Shown piece after piece: positions 1-8,787 of a stretch of DNA of 58,440 nucleotides. Every line of letters begins with the position of its first letter. Positions within the stretch are counted from its first letter, which is position 1. A program made the position numbers and the translations under genes. The stretch spans positions 1-58,440 of the forward strand of contig JAJDUL010000014.1 of NCBI GenBank assembly GCA_022826685.1, read 5' to 3'. The notes below the pieces were generated by a model. It did not search any database. It saw only the letters and a list, made by a program, of their open reading frames with translations, and was not told where the DNA came from. The DNA comes from Gemmatimonadota bacterium (lineage in GTDB: Bacteria > Gemmatimonadota > Gemmatimonadetes > Palauibacterales > Palauibacteraceae).

Positions 1-188
1 AGCTGCTCGGCAGGCTCAGGGATCGCGGGGTCGCGGTGCTCATGGCGACGCACGATCTGTTCCGCGCCAAGGAGACCGGGACGCGCGTCGGCATCATGCG
101 CTACGGAAGTCTGGTCACGGAGATGGGCACGGACGAGATCGGCCACGCGGATCTCGAACGCGTCTACCTGGAACACATGCACGATTAG
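1..188 (+). CDS. ABC transporter ATP-binding protein, C-terminal fragment
   Basis: This is the end of a gene that begins outside the window; the open frame runs from base 3 to the TAG at 186-188. The visible 61 residues contain the H-loop (switch) segment VLMATHDLFRAKE, where the conserved His follows the last beta strand of the nucleotide-binding domain. The terminal segment (IMRYGSLVTEMGTDEI) is the usual tail after that strand. The Walker motifs lie outside the window. The next gene starts 9 bases after the stop, behind a strong AGGAGG site, and four permease genes follow, so this ATPase very likely powers them at the inner membrane. The transported substrate cannot be read from the sequence. 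Confidence 0.85.
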   Translation, partial: LLGRLRDRGVAVLMATHDLFRAKETGTRVGIMRYGSLVTEMGTDEIGHADLERVYLEHMHD

Positions 189-197
189 GAGGCCTCG

Positions 198-1622
198 ATG
201 ACCAGCCACGGCATCCGCCACATTGTCCGCAAGGAATTCACGGACGTACTCCGAGACGGCCGCTTCCGATGGTGTTCCGTCCTGGTGGGAGCGCTGCTGC
301 TCGTCTCCCTGGGCCACGGGTGGGTCCAGGCACGGGAGGCGCAGCGCGAGCACGCGGCCGCGCAGTCGACGGCCCGCGAACACTGGGAAACGCAGGGCGA
401 GAAGAACCCCCATTCCGCGGCCCACTACGGCATCTATGCGTTCAAGCCCCGCCTGGCGCTGTCCTTCGTGGACGAGGGCGTGGACCCGTACACCGGGACA
501 TCGGTGTGGCTCGAGGCGCACCGGCAGAACGACTTCCTCTTGCGCCCGGCCCAGGATGCGACGGCGGCCCAGCGCGTCGGGGCGCTCACGGCGGCGCAGG
601 TGCTGCAGCACCTCGTGCCTCTGCTCATCATCCTGCTGACGTTCGGGGCGCTCGCCGGCGAGCGGGAACGGGGCACCCTGCGTCAACTGCTCGCGACCGG
701 GGTCGGGCGGCGCGACCTCGCGCTGGGAAAGGCGCTGGGCATCGCGGGCGCGCTGGCGCTGCTGCTCGTGCCGGCGGCGGCGGTGGGGGCGGCGGCCCTC
801 GTCGTCGGGAGTCCGGGTCCGGCGGCATCCCCGGTGGCCCGGGCCGCGGTCCTGGCCGTCGTCTACCTGGTCTATTTCGCCGCCTTCGTGGCGCTCTCCC
901 TCGCGGTCTCCGCCTGGGCCCGCTCGACCCGCACCGCGCTGGTCATTCTGCTCGGCGTGTGGGTCGTGAACGGGCTCGTGGCGCCGCGCGTGGCGGTGGA
1001 CCTGTCCAAGTGGCTGCACCCCACGCCTTCCGCCCTGGAGTTCGCGCGCACGGTGGAACGGGAGATGGCCTCCGGCACGGAAGACATCATCCCTCCGGAC
1101 CGGGATGCGCTCGCCGAACGCCTCATGGCGCAGTACGGAGTCGAGCGGGTGGAGGATCTGCCGATCAACGACGTGGGTGCCTACCTCCAGGAGAGCGAGG
1201 AGTTCGGCAACCGGATCTTCGACCGCAACTACGGCGCGCTCTGGGATACGTTCGAGCGCCAGGGCGTCGTCCACGAGCTGGTCGCGGTGGCGGCTCCGCT
1301 GCTCGCGGTGCGCGCGCTCTCCATGGGACTGGCCGGAACCGATGTCGAGCAGCACCGGCACTTCGCGAGCGCCGCGGAGACGTACCGCCGGGACCTGATG
1401 CGGCGGATGAACGGCGACCTCACCGAGAACTCGCGCAGCGGCGATTTCTCCTACCAGGCCGGATCGGAACTCTGGGAGTCGACGCCGCCGCTGCGGTACG
1501 ACGCCCCGACGCTGGGCTGGGTGCTGGGCAACCGGATCCTGTCGCTCGTCGTCCTCGGGGGATGGCTCGCGGGAACGATCCTGATCGCCGCGCGTCGCGT
1601 ACGGCGCGCGGAGGTGGCGTAG
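198..1622 (+). CDS. ABC-2-type transporter permease, type A (first copy)
   Basis: This 474-residue membrane protein has one N-terminal transmembrane segment (about residues 26-45), a long extracytoplasmic loop and a cluster of hydrophobic helices (about 135-265). A second soluble region and a final helix near the C-terminus follow. The layout is that of ABC-2 permeases related to the DUF3526 group. An AGGAGG site lies 5 bases before the ATG. The loop motif HYGIYAFKPRLALSFVD and the helix-end motif HPTPSALEF reappear in the gene at 3055-4503, so the two are paralogs. It is the first permease after the ATPase and is followed one base later by a second, different permease. It probably forms an export complex with these partners; the cargo is unknown. 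Confidence 0.85.
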   Translation: MTSHGIRHIVRKEFTDVLRDGRFRWCSVLVGALLLVSLGHGWVQAREAQREHAAAQSTAREHWETQGEKNPHSAAHYGIYAFKPRLALSFVDEGVDPYTGTSVWLEAHRQNDFLLRPAQDATAAQRVGALTAAQVLQHLVPLLIILLTFGALAGERERGTLRQLLATGVGRRDLALGKALGIAGALALLLVPAAAVGAAALVVGSPGPAASPVARAAVLAVVYLVYFAAFVALSLAVSAWARSTRTALVILLGVWVVNGLVAPRVAVDLSKWLHPTPSALEFARTVEREMASGTEDIIPPDRDALAERLMAQYGVERVEDLPINDVGAYLQESEEFGNRIFDRNYGALWDTFERQGVVHELVAVAAPLLAVRALSMGLAGTDVEQHRHFASAAETYRRDLMRRMNGDLTENSRSGDFSYQAGSELWESTPPLRYDAPTLGWVLGNRILSLVVLGGWLAGTILIAARRVRRAEVA

Positions 1623-1623
1623 G

Positions 1624-3054
1624 ATGACCGCGCGCACCGTCATCCGGAACGAGTGGCGCCTGCTCATGGCGGACCGGCCGCTCCGGATCGCACTCGGGCT
1701 CTTCGCGCTCCTGCTCGTCTACGCGCTGGCCAACGGCGTGGTCTGGACGCGCTTCCAGGAGCGCACCGTGGAGGTCGCTCAGATCGGCAACGTCGAGCGC
1801 GCGCAGGCCCTCGTGCGCGAACTGGCTGACATCGAGAACGGCGCGGAACCGGCTTCGCGCTTCTCGGATCCGCGGCTCCCGAACGTGCTGGGCGGGGCGC
1901 GGGGCCGTCACACCGCCGTGCTGACGCCGGGGCCGCTCACGGCCCTGGCCGTCGGACAGAGCGACCTGCTGCCGTACTACTACGACGTCAACATCTACAC
2001 GAACGAGTCGTCGTTCCATCAGAACGGCGAGGTCGAGAGTCCGCTCAACCTGATGGTCGGGCGCTTCGACCTGGCCTTCGTCGTCGTGTACCTGCTGCCG
2101 CTGCTCGTGCTGGCCCTGAGCTTCAACGTGCTCTCGGAGGAGCGCGAGCAGGGGACGCTGGCTCTGACCCTCTCGCAGCCCGTGTCGGCGCGGGGCATCG
2201 TGGCGGCGAAGCTCGCGTTCCGCGCCCTCCTGGTCGTGGGCATGGTGTTGACGGTCTCGCTGGCCGGGATCCTCGTCGCGGGGGACCTGGGCGACCCCGG
2301 CCGGGTCCTCCTCTGGTGCGCAGCGGTCGTCGCGTACGCGCTCTTCTGGTTCGTGCTCGCGGCGTGGGTGAACAGCCTGCGGCGGTCCTCCGCCTGGAAC
2401 GCCACGGTGCTCGTCGGTGCGTGGCTGGTTCTGGTCGTCGTGCTTCCGGCCGCGATCAACATCGCGGCAGGCCTGCTGCACCCGCTGCCTTCGCGCGTGC
2501 AGATGGTCACCGCCCAGCGCGAGGCCTCGAACGAGGCCGTGAACCAGCGGAGCGAACTCCTCGCCCGATACCTGGAGGACCATCCCGAGATGGCCGAGGG
2601 CGTGGTCGCCGACGAGCCCGGCTTGGGCGCGCTCGCGTGGGCCGCCACCGATGCCGTCAACCGCCGCCTGGAGGAGGTGACGGCGGAACACGACGCGCGC
2701 CGCGCGGAACAGATCGCCCTCGTCCGCCGCTACCGCTTCCTGTCGCCCGCGCTCCTGGCCCAGGAGGTGCTCATCGATGCGGCGGGGACGGGAGACGCGC
2801 GCTTCGCCGCCTTCCAGTCGCAGGTACGCGTCTTCGCCGAGCGATGGCGGGAGTTCTTCGTGCCTGCGATCCTCGCGAGCGAGCAGATGAACGCCGGCGT
2901 CCTTTCCGACGTGCCGCGGTTCCGCCTCGCCGACGAAGCGTCCGCCGACGTCGTGCGCCGCGCCGGGGTTCCGCTCGCGGTCCTGATCGGACTCCTCGGG
3001 CTGGTGGGCGCGGGCGCGGGCGTGGGGCTTGGCCGGGTGCGCGGCGCCGACTAG
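1624..3054 (+). CDS. ABC-2-type transporter permease, type B (first copy)
   Basis: This 476-residue permease has an N-terminal transmembrane helix, a soluble loop, and a block of helices starting near residue 145 (DLAFVVVYLLPLLVLALSF). The cytoplasmic element SEEREQGTLALTLSQPVSARG follows, which is typical of ABC-2 permeases next to the coupling helix. A final C-terminal helix is present. The start codon is one base after the preceding stop, and the next gene begins immediately after this stop, so the genes are surely co-transcribed. Its motif HPLPSRVQM and loop EDHPEM match the type B copy at 4500-5876. It probably pairs with the upstream type A subunit. Confidence 0.85.
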   Translation: MTARTVIRNEWRLLMADRPLRIALGLFALLLVYALANGVVWTRFQERTVEVAQIGNVERAQALVRELADIENGAEPASRFSDPRLPNVLGGARGRHTAVLTPGPLTALAVGQSDLLPYYYDVNIYTNESSFHQNGEVESPLNLMVGRFDLAFVVVYLLPLLVLALSFNVLSEEREQGTLALTLSQPVSARGIVAAKLAFRALLVVGMVLTVSLAGILVAGDLGDPGRVLLWCAAVVAYALFWFVLAAWVNSLRRSSAWNATVLVGAWLVLVVVLPAAINIAAGLLHPLPSRVQMVTAQREASNEAVNQRSELLARYLEDHPEMAEGVVADEPGLGALAWAATDAVNRRLEEVTAEHDARRAEQIALVRRYRFLSPALLAQEVLIDAAGTGDARFAAFQSQVRVFAERWREFFVPAILASEQMNAGVLSDVPRFRLADEASADVVRRAGVPLAVLIGLLGLVGAGAGVGLGRVRGAD

Positions 3055-4503
3055 ATGGGTCTCCGCAACGCGCTGCTCGTCGCCCGCCGGCAGGTGGGTG
3101 CGGTCCGCGAGGACCGGTACGTCGTTTTCCTGCTGGGGCTCGTCATCGCCCTCGGCGTGGTCGCGGTCCTCGGAGCCCGGCATCACGCGGCGAGCGAGGC
3201 GGAACAGCGCGCGCGCTACCAGGCGATGGTCGAGCGCCAGTGGGTGGAGCAGCCGGACCGTCATCCGCACCGGGTCATCCACTACGGGTTCCTCGTCTTT
3301 CGGGAGGAGGCGCCGCTGGCGTTCTTCGACCCGGGAGTCGGCGCCTGGGCGGGGACCTCGCTCTTCCTCGAGGGACACCGGCAGAACACGGCGAACTTCG
3401 GTGAGGCCCGGCACGCCACCGGGATGCTGCGCTTCGGCCGCCTCACGCCGGCGGCCGTCCTCTCCCTCCTCCTGCCCCTGTTCGTGGTCGTCGCAGGCTT
3501 CGCCTCGGTGAGCGCGGAGCGGGAGCGGGGTACGCTTCGACTCCTCCTCGCCCAGGGAGCGACGCCGGCCCAGATCCTCGCGGGCAAGGTGCTCGGCACG
3601 GGGGCGGTGGCGGCCCTCGCCGCCCTTCCCGTCGGTCTCGCGACGGTGGCGATCGCCGGCTCCGGGGCCGTCGGTCCGGTCTCCGCCGGGCGCGTGGCCG
3701 GATTGGCGGCCATCTACGCGGCCTACCTGGCGGGCTGGGTGCTGGTGACCGTCCTCGCCTCCTCCTTCCGCGCTTCGTCGCGAAGCGCCCTGGCACTGTT
3801 GATCGCGGTATGGGTCGCCCTCTGCGTCGCCGCGCCGCGCCTCGGAGCCTCGGTGGCGGGGGCGCTGCACCCGCTGCCCTCCCGCGCCGAGTTCACCCAC
3901 CAGGTGGAGCTGGCGATGAACGAAGTGGGAGACAGCCACAACCCGCAGGATCCCTTCTTCCGCGCCCTTCGGGACGAGTACCTGGCGCGCTACGAGGTGG
4001 CGTCGGTCGAGGAGCTTCCCGTGAACTGGGGCGGCGTGGTGAGCCGCGAAGGGGAAGCCATCAGCAGCCGGATCCAGGAGGAGCAACAGCGGGACCTGGT
4101 CGAAGGCCAGCGCCGTCAGGACCGGGTCCTCTCGTGGACGGGACTCATTTCTCCCTATCTGGCCGCGCGAGACCTCTCCATGGCGGTATCCGGGACCGGT
4201 CCCGAGGCGGTGGAGGCGTTCCGGGCCCAGGCGGAAGCCCACCGGTACGACATCATCCAGCGCCTCAACGATCTCCACATCAACGAGATCCGCTATGAGA
4301 ACGACCGGGCGCAGCGCCTCTCGCGCGAGCACTGGGCCGAATTTCCGACCTTCGGGACGCGGCCGCCGCCGGTCGGCGGGACGCTGGCCGCCCGCTCCCT
4401 CTCGCTGTCCGCACTCACGCTGTGGATTCTCCTTCCCCTCCTGGGCCTCGGCCTGGCGCGGGGGCGGCTGGCGCGTGTGGGGGTCGAGCGGTCGGGCTCA
4501 TGA
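3055..4503 (+). CDS. ABC-2-type transporter permease, type A (second copy)
   Basis: This 482-residue paralog of the permease at 198-1622 has the same order of features. An N-terminal helix (about 22-42) is followed by the loop motif HYGFLVFREEAPLAFFD, the LEGHRQN element and the coupling segment SAERERGTLRLLLAQGA. A helix cluster, HPLPSRAEF, a second soluble region and a final helix complete it. The ATG directly abuts the preceding TAG. Its TGA overlaps the next ATG in an ATGA arrangement, which indicates translational coupling. Alternating A and B subunits suggest that an ancestral two-permease cassette was duplicated. Confidence 0.85.
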   Translation: MGLRNALLVARRQVGAVREDRYVVFLLGLVIALGVVAVLGARHHAASEAEQRARYQAMVERQWVEQPDRHPHRVIHYGFLVFREEAPLAFFDPGVGAWAGTSLFLEGHRQNTANFGEARHATGMLRFGRLTPAAVLSLLLPLFVVVAGFASVSAERERGTLRLLLAQGATPAQILAGKVLGTGAVAALAALPVGLATVAIAGSGAVGPVSAGRVAGLAAIYAAYLAGWVLVTVLASSFRASSRSALALLIAVWVALCVAAPRLGASVAGALHPLPSRAEFTHQVELAMNEVGDSHNPQDPFFRALRDEYLARYEVASVEELPVNWGGVVSREGEAISSRIQEEQQRDLVEGQRRQDRVLSWTGLISPYLAARDLSMAVSGTGPEAVEAFRAQAEAHRYDIIQRLNDLHINEIRYENDRAQRLSREHWAEFPTFGTRPPPVGGTLAARSLSLSALTLWILLPLLGLGLARGRLARVGVERSGS

Positions 4504-5876
4504 AGGCCTGGTTTCGCCTGCTCAGGCTGGACACGCTCCGGCTGACGCGCTCCACGGGCGTCGCGGTCGCCGTCGTCCTGTTCCTCGCCATCGGGATCTA
4601 CGCGGCGTGGCGCGGCGGACGGAACATCGAGGCGGCGGCATCGTCCGCGGTCGCCGCGGAGACCGCCTACCAGGACCAGTTGGAGTATCTCCTCGCCAGC
4701 TATCCCCCCACGACGGACGCGGGGGAGGTCCTCTACTACCTGGCCTTTCCGGCTCCGCAGCCGTCGCTGCGATTGGCCGCGCTCGCGCGGGGCCGAACGG
4801 AGGTCGAGTCGGCGAGCCTGCGCATCCGGCTCCTGGCGCTGGAAGGACAGCTCTACGAGCACGAGACGGTGAACCCGACCCTCGCCGCGGCCGGAGATCT
4901 CGACCTCGCCTTCCTCCTCATCGGGCTCCTTCCCCTCTTCATCATCGCCCTGACCCACGACCTCGTCTCCAGCGAGCGGGAGGGGGGCACCTGGAATCTC
5001 GTCCGCCTCTTCGCCCGCCGGCGCCGGCTCCTCGCCCCCAAGCTCGCGGCGAGGGCCATTCTCGTCGGCGTGGTGGTCGCGGTGCCGGTCGCGGTCGTGG
5101 CGGCGCTCGCGGGCTTCCGACTCGATGGCCGCGCCGCCTGGGCGGTCGCGCTCGTCGCGCTGCACACCCTGTTCTGGTTCGCGCTCTGCCTGGGGGTGGC
5201 GTCCGGGCGCCGATCCTCCACCGCCAACGCCATGATCCTGGTGGGGACGTGGGTGGCGCTCACCCTCCTCGCCCCCGCGGCGCTCAGCCTCGCGAACGCG
5301 ATCCTCCACCCGGTCCCGGAGGCGCTGGAACTCACGGTGCGCCAGCGGCAGGGGTATCACGAAGCCTGGGACCTGTCCAAGGCTGAGACGATGGAGGTCT
5401 TCTACGAGGATTACCCGGAGTGGAGCGATCGGACCGTCCCCGAGGACGTGTTCACGTGGGCCTGGTACTACGCCATGAACCACCGGGGCGACCAGGCCGC
5501 GCGCGATGCCTCGCGCGCCTACCGGGACGTGCTGCGGGAGCGTGAGGATTGGGCCCGTACGTGGTCCCTGCTCGTGCCCCCGCTCGCGGCCCAACTCACC
5601 CTCGACCGGCTCGCGGCCACCGATCTGGGCGCGCAACTCGCGTACCAGGACGCCGTCCGCCGACACCATGAGCGGCTGAAGAACCACTTTTACCCGCTCT
5701 TCTTCGATACCGCGCCGATCGACGCGGTCGAGTGGGATCGGGTGCCCGACTTCGAGCCGGCCGCGCGGGAAGAAAGCCCGGTGCGTGCCGGTTTCCCGGC
5801 GGCGGCCGCCCTCGTCCTGGCCTCGATCCTGGCCCTCGCGGCGGGGCTGCGGAGCTCCGCCCCCCGCGCCGACTGA
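4500..5876 (+). CDS. ABC-2-type transporter permease, type B (second copy)
   Basis: This 458-residue permease is most like the protein at 1624-3054. It shares the block DLAFLLIGLLPLFIIALTH, the coupling segment SSEREGGTWNLVRLF, the ASGRRSSTANAMILVGTW region and HPVPEALEL. The open frame extends upstream to 4422, but the ATG at 4500 is preferred: it overlaps the previous stop by 4 bases and gives a normal N-terminus (MKAWFRLLRLDT) leading into the first helix. It is the last gene of the run and converges on the hydrolase gene that ends at 5906. Together the four permeases and the ATPase probably build one or two related exporters. Confidence 0.85.
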   Translation: MKAWFRLLRLDTLRLTRSTGVAVAVVLFLAIGIYAAWRGGRNIEAAASSAVAAETAYQDQLEYLLASYPPTTDAGEVLYYLAFPAPQPSLRLAALARGRTEVESASLRIRLLALEGQLYEHETVNPTLAAAGDLDLAFLLIGLLPLFIIALTHDLVSSEREGGTWNLVRLFARRRRLLAPKLAARAILVGVVVAVPVAVVAALAGFRLDGRAAWAVALVALHTLFWFALCLGVASGRRSSTANAMILVGTWVALTLLAPAALSLANAILHPVPEALELTVRQRQGYHEAWDLSKAETMEVFYEDYPEWSDRTVPEDVFTWAWYYAMNHRGDQAARDASRAYRDVLREREDWARTWSLLVPPLAAQLTLDRLAATDLGAQLAYQDAVRRHHERLKNHFYPLFFDTAPIDAVEWDRVPDFEPAAREESPVRAGFPAAAALVLASILALAAGLRSSAPRAD

Positions 5877-5905
5877 CCTCCGGCGCCTCCGGCTCCCGGC
5901 GGCGG

Positions 5906-7159
5906 CTAACTCCCGGCGTTCTCCAGCGCTTCGAGCACAACGCCGGCAAGGTTCGGCAGGTGGTCGCGCATCCGTGATTCGTCGGAGTTGATCTGAATCG
6001 AGACGGCCATGCCGTGGTCCGGGTAGTAGGCGAGGAGCGAGTTGTATCCGGGCCAGAAGCCCCCGTGGCCGTACGTCAGCCCGTGCTCGCTCTCCGCGAC
6101 GGACACCGCGAGGCCGTAACCGAGGTGCGGCTTCGTGCTGTCGGCCGGAAACCCGACCTCGAGCAACTGGGGAAGGTCGTCGCCCGCGATCGCGTCGCCC
6201 TCGTAGAGGAGCTTCCCCCACCGCACCATCGCCTGCGGGTTGTTCACGAGGCCGCCCCCCGTCCACTCCTGGAGGGGGTGGAGGATGAACCGGCCGTCCA
6301 CGACGACTTCGAGCGGCGTGCCGTAGAGCCGTGAACTCGCGTGCGCGTAGCCCTGGGCGAGGCCGGGCAGGTCGCGCCGGTCGGCCGCAAGGGTCAGGTC
6401 GAGACCGAACGGGTCGAGGAAGAACTCGTCCAGGAGGTCGTAGTAGGCCCGGCCCGTCGCCTCCTCGATGGCCAGCCCCGCCAGCGTGTAGTGCACGTCG
6501 CTGTAGTGGTATCCCTGGCCGGCGGGGAAGAGCGGCTCGGCGTCCAGCACCGTCTCGGCGATGAACTCCTCCGGGGTCATGTAGGCGTCGGGGTCGCGGA
6601 ACACCTCGCCCAGCCGCACGGCGAAGTCGGGGTCCTCGAAGTACGGCTGGATCATGCCGGCCGAGTGGTTGAGGAGGTTGCGCACCGTGAGGTCCGCGTG
6701 ATTGGGCACCCGCGGGAACCACTCCTCGTCGCCGAGCCAGGTCGAGACCGGCGCATCGAGGTCCAGCTCCCCGCTCATCGCCAACTGCAGGGCGACGGCA
6801 GCGGCGTAGGTCTTCCCGATGCTGCCCGATCCCATGCGCATGTCGGGTGTCATGGGGATCTCGTCGTCCACGTCCGAGAGGCCGGTGGCGAAACCGAACA
6901 CGCGCCCGTCCGGGAGGATGAACGCCGCCGTCGCGCCCGGGAAGTTCTCGTCGGTCTCCTGAGCCTGCGTCCAGGCCGCGTCGAGTTCCGCCTGGAAGGC
7001 CTCCACGAGCGCCGCCGTCGCCTGAGGAGACAGCGAAGGTTCGGCCTCGGCTCCGGCCGCCGCGTCCGCAGTCGAGTCCGGCGCCGGGCCGCATCCGAGG
7101 GTGAAGCAGATGCCCAGGGCGGCCGGGCGGAGGTCGAAGGTGCGGGTAGCGTTCAGCAT
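5906..7159 (-). CDS. Serine hydrolase of the beta-lactamase/penicillin-binding family
   Basis: This 417-residue exported serine hydrolase is of the class C beta-lactamase/esterase/D-alanyl-D-alanine peptidase type. The N-terminus has a hydrophobic segment ending in LGC, so it may be a lipoprotein, although the lipobox is not ideal. The nucleophile motif SxxK is S113-I-G-K116. The second motif is Y219-S-D221, with Asp replacing the usual Asn of YxN. The third is the HGG at the KTG position (TYGHGGFWPGYNS). The Asp substitution argues against a true beta-lactamase and suggests an esterase or peptidase role; substrates are unknown. It lies 22 bases downstream of the ATPase gene on the same strand and may be read from the same promoter. 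Confidence 0.88.
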   Translation of the reverse strand: MLNATRTFDLRPAALGICFTLGCGPAPDSTADAAAGAEAEPSLSPQATAALVEAFQAELDAAWTQAQETDENFPGATAAFILPDGRVFGFATGLSDVDDEIPMTPDMRMGSGSIGKTYAAAVALQLAMSGELDLDAPVSTWLGDEEWFPRVPNHADLTVRNLLNHSAGMIQPYFEDPDFAVRLGEVFRDPDAYMTPEEFIAETVLDAEPLFPAGQGYHYSDVHYTLAGLAIEEATGRAYYDLLDEFFLDPFGLDLTLAADRRDLPGLAQGYAHASSRLYGTPLEVVVDGRFILHPLQEWTGGGLVNNPQAMVRWGKLLYEGDAIAGDDLPQLLEVGFPADSTKPHLGYGLAVSVAESEHGLTYGHGGFWPGYNSLLAYYPDHGMAVSIQINSDESRMRDHLPNLAGVVLEALENAGS

Positions 7160-7181
7160 GAGGGGTCTCCCGTTCCGGGCT

Positions 7182-8522
7182 CTAAGGGCCGAGCGCTCCC
7201 AGCGGGATCACACTCACCCCGTCCGGACGAACGTATCCGAAGCCGCGCTCGACGATAACCGCGAGGGCGGCGGGTTTACCGCAGCGGCTTGTATCGACAC
7301 GGTCGGTGAACTTCAGCAGCGAACTCGCCGCCTCGTCGATCCGCCCCAGGCCGAGCTTGATCTCAAAGGCCGCCCACCGGCCGGGGCCGGCGTCGACGAT
7401 GGCATCCACTTCGAGACCGGTGTGGTCGCGGTAATGACTTACGCTCGCGCCGAGAGCCTGGGAATAGACGCGCAAGTCGCGGATCACCATCGATTCGAAC
7501 AGGAAGCCGAACCAGGAAAAGTCGTGCAGGAGTTGTTCCGGCCCCGCACCGAGCGCCGCAGCCGCGATGGACGGATCCGCCAGGTGCCGCTTGGGGGAAC
7601 GGTGAAGTCGGGTGCGTGACCTGAGATGAGGCGCCCACGGCGGCAGGTCCTCCACCACCATCAGGCGCTCGAGGCCGGCGAGGTACGAACGCGCGGTATG
7701 GCCCGTCATCGATGGGCGATCCGGACCGGAGACATCGCGGGCGATGGTCGCGAGAGAAGTGCACGTGGCAACGTTCCGGGCCAGCGACTGCATGAAGCGA
7801 TGGACTCGCCCCGGGTCCCGCCGAACTCCGTCGGCGCGCCGCAGATCGGCACGGCAGATGTCGTCCACGTAGCCCCGATTCACCCGCAGCGACTCTTCGG
7901 CCGAGGATTGCAGATGCCCCGGCCAGCCACCCACGCAGACGAGTTCGGCCAGATCGTGTACGGAAAGGTCGATCGATGGATGAGAGACAGGTGAGCCCCC
8001 CAGCACGTTCGCGAGTGACACTTGGCCGGTGCCGTGCCCCAGTTCGAAGAGCGACATGGGGCGCAGGCGCAGCCGGAGGATTCGACCGGCGCCGGTATGG
8101 CGCGTGACGTCATCGGGCGGAACGGCCGACCCCGTCAGGATGAAGTGGCCCTTTCCGCGGCGCTTATCCACTGCGCGCCGGATGTGGTTCCAGATCACCG
8201 GGGCGGTCTGCCACTCATCGATCAGGCGAGGCGTGGCGCCTTCCAGCACCAGGTCGGGATTGACCAGGATCATGTCCCGGGCCCTGCGGTCGACATCCAG
8301 GAAGACCTCGCTTGCCGCGACATGCTGGGCCGTCACCGTCTTCCCGCAGGCGCGCGGACCCTCGATCAGCACCGCGCCGGCTGCGGCCAGGCACTCCCTC
8401 AATTCCCGGTCGGCCACTCGGCCGCGGTAGTCGTCGACGTCGAGTCCTTCCGCTCGCCCGCTCACATGCCCGGACGTGCGTCCGACCCTCGCGTCTCCCC
8501 GTTCATCGGAACTTGATTCCAT
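7182..8522 (-). CDS. AAA ATPase with C-terminal DUF4143 domain
   Basis: This 446-residue protein has a Walker A motif GPRACGKT at residues 55-62 and a Walker B-like segment RLIDEWQ. The sensor-like GHFILTGSA lies in the N-terminal half. The C-terminal part matches the DUF4143 module: GLEVDAIVD followed by AFEIKLG keeps a D...ExK arrangement like that of PD-(D/E)xK nuclease folds. The family is widespread in bacteria and archaea, often as a solitary mobile accessory gene, and its function is not settled. A GGGGAG site lies 8 bases before the ATG. Three direct repeats lie 50-111 bases upstream and probably control it. A nucleic-acid-related role is an inference from the fold only. Confidence 0.85.
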   Translation of the reverse strand: MESSSDERGDARVGRTSGHVSGRAEGLDVDDYRGRVADRELRECLAAAGAVLIEGPRACGKTVTAQHVAASEVFLDVDRRARDMILVNPDLVLEGATPRLIDEWQTAPVIWNHIRRAVDKRRGKGHFILTGSAVPPDDVTRHTGAGRILRLRLRPMSLFELGHGTGQVSLANVLGGSPVSHPSIDLSVHDLAELVCVGGWPGHLQSSAEESLRVNRGYVDDICRADLRRADGVRRDPGRVHRFMQSLARNVATCTSLATIARDVSGPDRPSMTGHTARSYLAGLERLMVVEDLPPWAPHLRSRTRLHRSPKRHLADPSIAAAALGAGPEQLLHDFSWFGFLFESMVIRDLRVYSQALGASVSHYRDHTGLEVDAIVDAGPGRWAAFEIKLGLGRIDEAASSLLKFTDRVDTSRCGKPAALAVIVERGFGYVRPDGVSVIPLGALGP

Positions 8523-8571
8523 GCCGACCGCTCCCCGAATGCGTGTGCCACGAAAGCAGAATAACAGAGCA

Positions 8572-8633
8572 GAGACATATTTTCAACATCTACAGAGACA
8601 TATTTTCAACACAAATGGAGACATATTTTCAAC
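8572..8633 (+). repeat. Three perfect 16-base direct repeats at a 23-base period
   Basis: The unit gagacatattttcaac occurs without mismatch at 8572-8587, 8595-8610 and 8618-8633, separated by unrelated 7-base spacers. A degenerate fourth unit follows in exact phase at 8641-8656 (10 of 16 bases match). The block is AT-rich in a GC-rich neighbourhood and sits just upstream of the minus-strand DUF4143 ATPase. Read on that strand each unit contains TTGAAA, which resembles a -35 hexamer. The arrangement suggests repeated binding sites for a protein on nearly the same face of the helix. Confidence 0.9.
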
Positions 8634-8787
8634 GAACACGGAAACATGATGTCACGGCGCGTGACCTTCGAGCGCTTCGGGAGCCCGGCTCGTTTCGGGA
8701 ATAGGGGTCCGGCGTATTGCGCGGGCATCCCTGCGGTGCAGTTTGCGGGCGGCAGCCTGTCATCTCCCCCGTTTCCGAGGCAGTACG

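Noticed and set aside
1420..7094. Very long minus-strand frames opposite the permease genes (for example 1420-4332 and 4293-7094)
   Set aside because: They lie antisense to a coherent operon with ribosome-binding sites and membrane-protein motifs. Their translations are low-complexity Arg/Gly/Ala/Pro text, typical of shadow frames in GC-rich DNA.
8572..8633. Short CRISPR array
   Set aside because: Units are only 16 bases with 7-base spacers and no cas genes are near; the geometry is that of iterons or operators.
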